From Streptomyces sp. NBC_00390 (lineage in GTDB: Bacteria > Actinomycetota > Actinomycetes > Streptomycetales > Streptomycetaceae): a stretch of DNA of 64,000 nucleotides. The stretch is taken from NCBI RefSeq assembly GCF_036057275.1, contig NZ_CP107945.1, positions 8,468,830-8,532,829 on the forward strand. Reading direction: 5' to 3'. Shown in pieces: positions 27,098 through 34,165 of the stretch (position 1 is its first letter; each line of letters begins with the position of its first letter). The position numbers and the translations under genes are program-made. The notes beneath the pieces were generated by a model. The model was not told the DNA's origin, made no database searches, and saw nothing but the letters and a program-made list of their open reading frames with translations.

Positions 27098-27273
27098 ATG
27101 GCCGGACGAGGGCCCGCCCCAAAGACCCCTCGAAACGACGCCGGCGCACCACCGAGCCGGAGACTGTCGTCACCCCTGACGACGAGCTCCGCATCCCGGT
27201 GCTGCCGCTTTCGGATCTTCCTGACGGCGCTCGATCCCGGAGACCAACCCGGAGAAATGCGCTTCACCGTTGA
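27098..27273 (+). pseudogene. Phage terminase small-subunit-like fragment, frameshifted
   Basis: ATG at 27098 follows AGGGAAGGG and starts AGRGPAP. One missing A (CCAAAGACC) then moves the protein to the next frame, KDPSKRRRRTTEPETVVTPD, DELRIPVLPLSDLPDG, ending at a TGA at 27271-27273. The basic start and acidic linker recall terminase small subunits of actinophages. Body helices are missing. It sits directly after a solo IS end. Confidence 0.45.
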
Positions 27274-27393
27274 CGTTGAACGCCTCCCGTGGAAGGCGAT
27301 CGTGTTCATACCCGCCCGCGATCTGGGCTGGATCTATTGGGCGGCTGGAAGGTAGATCCCCCTGGCATTGGGCCGCTCCGGTAAGGGGGTCAA

Positions 27394-27740
27394 ATGCCGC
27401 GCGCTCTTGTGCACGCCCCCGGTCACGACCGCTCCCGCTCTTTGGGCTGGCTCGCGGGCGCATGGATGGAGTTCTTCGTCGCACACGGTCCTGGCGACGT
27501 CCAGGGCGAGCCGGTACGGCACCGTGACGAGTACACGGGATTCGTCGTGGACTCTACGCGGTCGACGACGACGAGGGCCGCCTTCTCTACGACAGTGCGT
27601 TCTTCTCTCGCCCGAAGGGCTGCGAGAGCTACGACTGCGTACGCAAGGACGAGCACCCGGACGCGATGGTGTTCAAGTGCCCCGGCTGCAACGTGTGGGC
27701 TGCGGAACCGCTGACGCTCCTGCCGCCCCTGCACACCTGA
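27394..27740 (+). pseudogene. Phage terminase large-subunit-like N-terminal fragment
   Basis: The first frame reads GAWMEFFVAHGPGDVQGEPV and EYTGFVVD. After a missing C the next frame gives LYAVDDDEGRLLYDSAFFSR, then PKGC. This resembles the N-terminal region of actinobacterial terminase large subunits just before the Walker-like segment. From there the sequence changes to an unrelated Cys-rich tail (VFKCPGCNVWAAEP) and stops. With the small-subunit fragment it marks a lost phage or phage-like island. Confidence 0.45.
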
Positions 27741-27947
27741 CCCCCCTGCGGCCCGCTCTCTTCCCGGGCTTACTCCTGGCGCCATCTTCGGCCGGGTGGC
27801 CCGGCCGCGTACTCAGCCTGCGACTGCCCGTGTTGCGCCGGTAGCCGGCCGCCCGGTCATGGTTCAGCCGCCGGGGTCGGAGCAGCGGTGCCCACCCCCG
27901 CCCCACCGGCCTGGCACCCACCCCTTCCATTTTCTCGAGAGGCTGAC

Positions 27948-28743
27948 ATGCCGCCGTTCACCGAACTCTGCACGTTTGACGCCGGAGGCGATCTGACCCT
28001 CGCCCTGGAGACGAACCCCCACCTGTCCGGCAGAGTGATCGCCGTTCTCCGCAACGGCCACAAGCGATGGATGCACGCTGTTCGGATCCTGGAATGCGAG
28101 CCAGAGTCGGCACTGCCGGCGGGCCGCTGCGGCCCGCTCAGCTCGCTGCCCGAGCAGGTGCCGGACAGGACACTGCTTGAAGGGCTCAACCGGCTCCTTG
28201 GCGACTGCGCCAGGCTGCTGCCTCCCGGCAGTGTTCATGCCGACGGTCTGCACGAGCAGCCGGACCTTTCACAGCTCACCGTGCGGATCGAGCCGAGTGA
28301 ACTGCGCTGCCGCGTCATCATGATCTACCACGTAGATGGCCGAGAGGCAGCCCGCACGTTCGTCAACCTGCCTGAGTCCTGGACCGGCAACGGGCCCTAC
28401 GCCTCCCCGCTCTCCTCGGCGGATGCCCTCATCCAGGAGGCCGCCGAGCGACTCCAATGCCGCCACCAGGCCCGGGTCGCGCTCCGCGGCGGGCCTGCGG
28501 ACCCGTCCCAGCACCTCCGCCCCGTCGGCAAGCTCGTCGCATCCCCGGGCGACGGTCGACTCCGACACCTTCGCCGGCCTGGCCACCGCCGCGATCCCGC
28601 CGTGCCCCAGCGCCTCGGCCTCGGAGGCCAGATACAGGCGGGTCGGCGACTTCGACGAGTTCACCGACCTGTTGGAGGACTGGGGGCGTGTGCTCACCGA
28701 AGCCGATCGGCGGGGCTGGGGCGTGGTGGGGCTGGGCGAATAG
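27948..28743 (+). pseudogene. Uncharacterised gene disrupted by an ISAzo13 fragment
   Basis: ATG at 27948 opens a coherent protein for about 165 residues (TELCTFDAGGDLTLALETNP, RVIAVLRNGHKRWMHAVRIL, then IMIYHVDGREAARTFVNLPE). After about 28440 that frame turns Arg/Gly-rich, where the minus strand encodes an ISAzo13-like transposase piece. Beyond it another frame resumes protein-like sequence (FDEFTDLLEDWGRVLTEADR) to a TAG at 28741-28743. The original function is not recognised. An uninterrupted relative would show whether head and tail belong together. Confidence 0.55.
28446..28646 (-). mobile_element. ISAzo13-family transposase N-terminal fragment
   Basis: The minus strand reads LYLASEAEALGHGGIAAVAR, then AKVSESTVARGCDELADGAE and a piece of the following linker (VRRPAAERDPGLVAALESL). 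This matches the HTH region near the start of ISAzo13-type transposases, where PGGGRK is usual but partly deleted here. Only about 200 bases remain. Confidence 0.65.
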
Positions 28744-28844
28744 GCGGGACCGGGCGCCTCACGACGAAGCGGGGACGTGCTGGGTGACAGGCTCTCGATG
28801 GTCGATCGCGGCTGTGCTGAAAGCGCACCGGTCCCGCCCCTGCC

Positions 28845-30299
28845 TCAGTCGTTCAGGGCATCACCAAGGCCGGAGCCTGCGGCGAGACCGTAGTCGGCGG
28901 GACCGAAGTCCAGAGCGCCGCTGGTCGTCAGGCCTGTGCTCGTACCGCGCAGCTGCCAGATCGCGCCGCTGCCGCCGTTTTCGTACGGAGCGGAGACGGC
29001 CAGTTCGGCCTTTCCGTTGTTGTTGAAGTCGGCGAGGCGCACCTGGCCGCCGAATTCGTCGGCGTTCTCTGCGACGCCGGGTATCCCGGGGGAGTTCTGG
29101 GAGAAGCGCTTGGCGCCGGTGGTCGTCAGCCCGCCGGAGGTTCCGCGCAGCAGCAGGACGTCGCCGGCGCGGAAGACGCCGTCCAGCGATTCGTAGGACA
29201 CGCCGATCGCGAGTTCGCTACGGCCGTCACCCGTGACATCACCGATGGAGAGATCCTCCCCGAACTGGTCCAGGCTCTCATTGCTGCCCGGGACGCCGGA
29301 TGTGCCCTGATGGTAGGTATGGCGGGTGTTGCCCAGCCCGTCCGACGCGTTGGCGTCGCCGTAGTAGACCATCACGTAGCCGGCCTTGCTGCTGGGGTCG
29401 GCAAGTTCGCCGCGGTCGAGATCCGGAGGGGACAGGCCGATGGCCACATCGTCGAGGCCGTCACCGTTGAGGTCGCCCACGGCCACTGTTTTGCCGCCCG
29501 GGAGCGCTCCGCGGTCGAGGAAGCCGCCCGGCTCGTCGACGCTGTCCCCGTAGACCACGGCCTGCATCTTGCTGTCGGCCTGGCTGGTGCCCGTCACGAC
29601 CAGCTCGTCCTTGGTCTTGCCGTTGAGGTCACCGGCGGCCAGCCTCGCGGAGCCGATCCGGCGGGCGCTGTCCCACGGCGCCGGGATCTCGGTGGGGGCC
29701 GGGATGGAGGAGGGCCTGATCCCGCCTCGGTACATCCAGAGCCCCGTGGCGTCGGAAACGGCCACATCCAGGGACTCGTCGCCTACGAAATCGCCGACGG
29801 CGATGTCCGAACCATAGAACTGGCCGTCAAACGAGGAGCTGTTGCCCAGGGTGGTGGCCGTGCGGAAGGGATTGGCCCCGCCCCACAGGACGGTCACGCT
29901 GCCCCGCGTCGAGTACTCGCCCACCCCTTCTCCTTCGGCCGCAACGAGGAGGTCGGCGAAGCCGTCCTCGTTGAGGTCTCCACTGGTGACGCTCGACCCG
30001 AAAGAGTCCTCGGTTTCCGCGCTGCCGGGGATGCCGGAGGAGTTCTGACTGACGAACACCCGCTTGCTGGTCAGACCGGACGAGGAGCCGAAGGTCACCA
30101 GAACAGCCCCCGCACCGCGTTTGCCGACGATGCTCTTTCCGGGCATGCCGATCGCAAGGTCCCGGTATCCGTCGCCGTTGAAGTCGTCTGCGTACTTCGC
30201 AGGGGCAGCAACCGCCGCAGGCGCAGACAGCGTGATAAGGCCACCAGTGAGCGCGGCGGCGGTGGCCGTGGCCAGAGCCACACGAAGGCGCTGATGCAT
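28845..30299 (-). CDS. Secreted FG-GAP/VCBS (integrin-like) repeat protein
   Basis: ATG at 30299 follows GGGGAGACTTCTG. The 484-residue product has a signal peptide (residues 1-32, ending APAAVAAPA). At least six FG-GAP units follow, each with a calcium-loop-like DxNxDGxxD/E: DFNGDGYRDLAIG, DLNEDGFADLLV, DLNGDGLDDVAIG, DVTGDGRSELAIG, DFNNNGKAELAVS. Such units form an exported beta-propeller that binds calcium and often carbohydrate or protein partners. There is no catalytic domain or LPXTG anchor, so it is probably secreted free. It lies just outside IS copy B. Confidence 0.93.
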   Translation of the reverse strand: MHQRLRVALATATAAALTGGLITLSAPAAVAAPAKYADDFNGDGYRDLAIGMPGKSIVGKRGAGAVLVTFGSSSGLTSKRVFVSQNSSGIPGSAETEDSFGSSVTSGDLNEDGFADLLVAAEGEGVGEYSTRGSVTVLWGGANPFRTATTLGNSSSFDGQFYGSDIAVGDFVGDESLDVAVSDATGLWMYRGGIRPSSIPAPTEIPAPWDSARRIGSARLAAGDLNGKTKDELVVTGTSQADSKMQAVVYGDSVDEPGGFLDRGALPGGKTVAVGDLNGDGLDDVAIGLSPPDLDRGELADPSSKAGYVMVYYGDANASDGLGNTRHTYHQGTSGVPGSNESLDQFGEDLSIGDVTGDGRSELAIGVSYESLDGVFRAGDVLLLRGTSGGLTTTGAKRFSQNSPGIPGVAENADEFGGQVRLADFNNNGKAELAVSAPYENGGSGAIWQLRGTSTGLTTSGALDFGPADYGLAAGSGLGDALND

Positions 30300-30758
30300 G
30301 CAGAAGTCTCCCCGCGGATGCCATGGCATCCCGAAATCAGTAGAAGTGCCCGAGTACGCCGCACATGTACCCGGCGGCGTGGGCTGGTTGATATCTGGGA
30401 GACCCCTGAGGAACAGGTAGGGTTGCGGGCCAAAACGGGCGGTGTTGACCGGATCCCCTGTCAGCCGGCCCACCGCGGCATGAAAGGGGATCTCGGGTGT
30501 CTTGGGCGGCGTGCCGAGGAAGCGCCCATGCCGGTCGGGCAAAGTCGGCCGCAGTTCGAAAGCGCCGAAGGGGCGCGGGGTACTGGGCGATCCTGCGAGC
30601 CGCAGCCTGAACTGTAAGCACCCGGGGTAACGCGTGCACCGCCAGCGTCCGCCTCAGGGCGGACGGCATGGCCGATGCGCAGCAGCCCTTGACACTCGAC
30701 CTGCACTGACCACTTCGCTTTGGTGAGCGTCGCCTGACGGCCAGTCCGATTCAAGTAA
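30300..30758. other. Upstream region of the FG-GAP gene to IS copy B
   Basis: Probably contains the FG-GAP promoter. The open frame continuing upstream from 30299 is Pro-rich, lacks a ribosome site and is not supported as coding. Confidence 0.4.
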
Positions 30759-30877
30759 GTGCGTTGTGGCAAAGGGAGTCCCTGTTCGATGAGCAGGGGC
30801 TTCGTCGTGTGCGGGGCATGATCGCGGAGGGGTAGGGGCAGGCAGCGGACGGCTTGTTGTGGATCGAGGAGGGTGCG

Positions 30878-31444
30878 ATGCCGTCGGTGCTGGGGTTGAT
30901 GGAACAGCGTGAGGCGCGGGCGAGGCAGGATCTGGAGTCCTGGACGGAGGTCCTGGAGCAGGCTCAGGCGGAGGTGGATGCCGCGCGGGAGCGGGTCGAG
31001 CGGGCCCGGGTGGGGCGTGAGGAGCTCGTGTCGGTGCTGGCCGGGGAGGGCGCGGTGAATACGCCGGTTTCCGTGCTGTCCGGTGGTGGGATGGCTGCTG
31101 CCGTGGGATCGGGCGGCCCCGGCGCGGGGCATGGCGAGCGGCCGCCGGTGTGGCGGTCGGGCATGGGCGAGGAGGTGCTCAGCGGCCTGTACCGGGAGGT
31201 GTTCGCCGCGGTGGTGGCTGCTTCGGGGCCGGTGAACGGGGTGGAGCTGACGCGGGCGGTGGGCCGGGAGGCGGAGATCAAGAACGAGGTGGAGAGGATC
31301 CGGCACCGTGCCTACGTGCTGGAGAAGCGGGGCTGGCTGGTGCGGGCGAAGGACGGACGGTTCATGCCCGTGCCCGCAGCAGTCGGGCGGGGCGTTTCTC
31401 CGGCCAGCGCGGAGCGTCTGCGGCCAGGCGCCGGGACAGCCTGA
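30878..31444 (+). CDS. IS passenger protein: coiled coil plus winged-helix-like C-terminus (copy B)
   Basis: The 188-residue translation is identical to the passenger in copy A. ATG at 30878 is preceded by GAGGAGGG. The N-terminal 60 residues form an amphipathic Glu/Arg helix and the C-terminal part a probable winged helix (IKNEVERIRHRAYVLEKRGW). Preservation in both copies, with the transposase accumulating a coding change, suggests the passenger is maintained as part of the element. It overlaps the transposase 3' end antisense at 31362-31444. Confidence 0.8.
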   Translation: MPSVLGLMEQREARARQDLESWTEVLEQAQAEVDAARERVERARVGREELVSVLAGEGAVNTPVSVLSGGGMAAAVGSGGPGAGHGERPPVWRSGMGEEVLSGLYREVFAAVVAASGPVNGVELTRAVGREAEIKNEVERIRHRAYVLEKRGWLVRAKDGRFMPVPAAVGRGVSPASAERLRPGAGTA

Positions 31445-32363
31445 TCACGGCGGCCCACCACACCATCTGGGTGTGGTGGTCGGGGCGGCGTTCGTGGTCG
31501 CGGTTGAGGCGGCGTGAGCGGGCCAGCCAGCTCAGCGTGCGCTCCACGACCCACCTGCGGGCCAGGACGACGAATCCGCGTTGTCCGTCGGAGCGGCGCA
31601 CGACCTCGGTCCGGACTCCGTGGCGGGCGAACGCCTTGGCCAGCGCCGGACCCTGGTAGGCACTGTCGACCCACACCAGTTTCAGCAGCCGGCCGGGCTG
31701 GTCCATGAACGTCTCCAGTAGTGCGGGGGCGGCCTTGGAGTCGTGCACATCGGCCGTGGTCACGGTGACCTCCAGGAGCAGGCCCTCGGTGTCGGTCAGG
31801 ATGTGACGCTTGCGGCCGTCACGTGACTTGCCGCCGTCGTATCCGCGGCTGTCCTCGCCGACGGTCTCGGAGGCGTCCACCGACTGACTGTCGATGACTC
31901 CCGCACTGGGCTCGGCGTTGCGGCCCGAGCGTTCCCTCGCCGAACGTCGCAGGCGTTCGTGCAGTTCACGCACATAGCCGTAGGACCGCCAGCGGCGGAA
32001 GAAGTCGTAGACCGCCCGCCAGTACGGGAAGTCGACCGGCATGGCCGTCCACTTCACGCCGTTGTCGACCAGGTAGCGCACCGCGTCGAGTATCTCGCGG
32101 TGGCAGTACGCCTCCGGACGCCCGCCCCGCTTCAGCAGCCAGGCCGGAACCGGCATCGCCGAGCGGACCTCGGCCCACTCCGCATCCGTCATGTCACTGG
32201 GATAGCAGCCTGCCCGCAGCCCCGGAGCGATCGAACCGAACCGGTGCACGTAGCAGTCACACGCAGGGGTGACCGCGGTGGACGCAGGCACAGTGGTACT
32301 GCTCAACTGATCGGGCAACGGGCTTCCTTGGTCGTGCTGGTGTCGTAACCGCGTCACTACCAA
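31362..32363 (-). CDS. IS5-family DDE transposase (copy B)
   Basis: The intact 333-residue frame matches copy A except Val for Ile beside the first catalytic Asp (GVIDSQSV) and at least one silent change. The DDE residues (IDSQSV, VDSAYQG, VERTLSW) are all present, so the element could still be mobile. As in copy A, the extreme N-terminus uses a TTG start unless translation begins at the internal ATG before TDAEWAEV. Confidence 0.93.
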   Translation of the reverse strand: MVVTRLRHQHDQGSPLPDQLSSTTVPASTAVTPACDCYVHRFGSIAPGLRAGCYPSDMTDAEWAEVRSAMPVPAWLLKRGGRPEAYCHREILDAVRYLVDNGVKWTAMPVDFPYWRAVYDFFRRWRSYGYVRELHERLRRSARERSGRNAEPSAGVIDSQSVDASETVGEDSRGYDGGKSRDGRKRHILTDTEGLLLEVTVTTADVHDSKAAPALLETFMDQPGRLLKLVWVDSAYQGPALAKAFARHGVRTEVVRRSDGQRGFVVLARRWVVERTLSWLARSRRLNRDHERRPDHHTQMVWWAAVIRLSRRLAADAPRWPEKRPARLLRARA

Positions 32364-32709
32364 GGGGCCCGTTCTTTCATGCCCGCGACCGCACCCGTAC
32401 CTCTGTCCAGATGATCACCCGCGCCGCACGCCTCGAACGAAATCCGGTTAGCCACAACGCACTAAGCTCGGCAGGCGCCCGGCCCGCGTTGCAGTGGAAG
32501 GCAAGGACGGCCCGGTTCTCGTACAAGTACGGCCAGGTGGCGTCTGTGGGTGAACGTCCTGTTCAACATGACAGAACCGTCGCTCGGCACCACCGGCGAG
32601 ACCCCTGTTTCGACGAATGAGGCTCTCTGAATTTCCTTACCTGGCGCTCATGGGTAGGACAGACCTGCTCGCTGAAGCTCCCCATGATGGGAGTCCGTGA
32701 ACTGGCGCA

Positions 32710-33477
32710 CTAGCGATCTTCGCAGGCGCCGTAGCCGAGGGCGTCGGGCTCGCGGTAGGGCCGGTCCGCCACCCCGTAGGCGTCGGTGTCCTCACGGCTC
32801 ACGGACACGCCGCCCCTGTCCTGCCGGCCGAGGTAGCGGGAGACGGAGCCGTCCCCGCCCGACTGGAAGACCTCCAGCTCGGCACGGCCGTCGTGATTGG
32901 TGTCGATGGCCCGTGCTTCGTACACGAACGACGATGACCCAATACGGATGGTGCCGATCCGGTCGCTGCTCAGGTCGCGGGCGAGAGGCCCGTAATGCAC
33001 CTCATGCACCACCATGTTGTCCCGCGTTGAGTCGCCCTCGTCGCGCTGACTGTAGAAGACGGCCAAGTCGAGGTATCCGTCGCCGTCGAAGTCGCCGAAG
33101 GCTCCCCGCGTCGACATGTCCTCCTTCGATGCGCCGCGCAGCTTCTGCCAAAACCCGCGGGCATCGTCGACTCTGACAGCGGTCCGGTGATCGTCTCTTC
33201 GGAAGACCACTGAGCTGGTGCCCTCGTTGATCTCGTCCAGGTGCCCGTCCGCGTCTACGTCGGCGCGCAGGGTAAAGCCGTCGGCGGCGCATATGGCCAT
33301 GGGGGCGTGGTCGCCGGGTTGGGGCCCGGTGACCAGCAGAAGCCACGTACCACCGGCGATCACGACGAGACCGCCTCCGATGGCGGCGGCCAGCCTGCCG
33401 CGACCCGTACGCGGTCGCGGCAGCGACGAAAGCACGCCCCGAGACGAGGCTTGCTTCGGGGCAGTAGAGAACGGCAC
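32710..33477 (-). CDS. Membrane-anchored VCBS/EF-hand-like calcium-loop protein
   Basis: The 255-residue protein has a cytoplasmic basic N-terminus, one hydrophobic helix at about residues 31-50 (LAAAIGGGLVVIAGGTWLLL), then an exported region. Three calcium-loop-like motifs are visible: DVDADGHLDEI, DFDGDGYLDLAVF and DTNHDGRAELEVF, as in VCBS/FG-GAP propeller blades. Two cysteines (AICAADG and GACEDR near the C-terminus) may pair. It is likely an anchored calcium-binding surface protein. With the FG-GAP protein at 28.8 kb it makes two related proteins on either side of IS copy B. Confidence 0.85.
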   Translation of the reverse strand: MPFSTAPKQASSRGVLSSLPRPRTGRGRLAAAIGGGLVVIAGGTWLLLVTGPQPGDHAPMAICAADGFTLRADVDADGHLDEINEGTSSVVFRRDDHRTAVRVDDARGFWQKLRGASKEDMSTRGAFGDFDGDGYLDLAVFYSQRDEGDSTRDNMVVHEVHYGPLARDLSSDRIGTIRIGSSSFVYEARAIDTNHDGRAELEVFQSGGDGSVSRYLGRQDRGGVSVSREDTDAYGVADRPYREPDALGYGACEDR

Positions 33478-33491
33478 GCCAGGACCCTACT

Positions 33492-33800
33492 AAAGTCGGA
33501 TGGCAGCAACCGCCCGAGCTGCGCGAGGTGCCGGTGCCCGAGCCCGGGCCGGGGCAGGTCCTGGTGAAGGTCGGGGGTGCCGGTGCGTGCCACTCGGATC
33601 TGCACATCATGGAGGCATCCGGACCCCCACCCGGTTTCGCCACGGAGCTGCCCTTCACGCTCGGCCATGAGAATGCGGGATGGGTGGAGAGATTGGGACC
33701 GGGTGTCACGGGGTTCGCGCCCGGAGACCCTGTGATGGTCTATGGCCCCTGGGGGTGTGGGGCGTGCGCCAACTGGCTGCGGTGCACGCACGGTTGTGGG
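33492..33800 (+). pseudogene. N-terminal fragment of a zinc alcohol dehydrogenase
   Basis: The frame reads ELREVPVPEPGPGQVLVKV, ACHSDLHIMEA (catalytic Cys), TLGHENAGWVERLGPGVTG (catalytic His) and GPWGCGACANW, the start of the structural-zinc loop. Then the frame turns to Arg-rich sequence and no Rossmann domain follows. No start codon fits before the first conserved residues. It is a truncated relic, unrelated in position to the intact dehydrogenase at 48.7 kb. Confidence 0.75.
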
Positions 33801-34165
33801 GGCGACCGGGCCGCCGTAGGGAGTGTTCTCGCACCGGGCATCATGTCGGGCCTTCGCGCTCACGGCGTTCCAGTCGCCACCCGCCCGTCCCGACGGGCGG
33901 GTGTCCCGGGCCCACCGTCTTCTGGCCACGCGGCGCTTGCGGTCGTCGCGGCGCAGCGAGCCCGACGCGCATCGCCGGCGGCACGGTGGCTGCTGTGCGG
34001 CAGGCCTGCGGAGGCTCTTCGCTGCGCGGCATGGTGAGGAACGGGCCGGGGTCGGCCTGCCACGAGTGAGCGCACGGGCGGAGCCGGGCTCGCCGGTTTG
34101 GCGAAGCGCGCATGGTGTACCGGCGCGCCCACTACGTTGTCGACTGGGGCCGGAGCAGGCCGCGG
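33801..34165. other. Stretch without a supported gene
   Basis: After the dehydrogenase fragment the frames are Arg/Pro-rich with no family or start. Probably decayed DNA plus the 3' region of the phosphatase gene. Confidence 0.4.

Larger units (their letters stand above)
30759..32462 (-). mobile_element. IS5-family insertion sequence, copy B (inverted relative to copy A)
   Basis: Same 1704-bp length and ends as copy A (GTGCGTTGTGGC / GCCACAACGCAC) in the opposite orientation. It is flanked on both sides by TAA (30756-30758 and 32463-32465), a clean 3-bp target duplication. The near-identity with copy A suggests recent spread or gene conversion. Confidence 0.92.

Noticed and set aside
3222..32462. 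Simple composite transposon bounded by IS copies A and B
   Set aside because: The outer flanks give no shared target duplication across the whole segment and the inside contains many older relics, so transposition as one unit is not supported.
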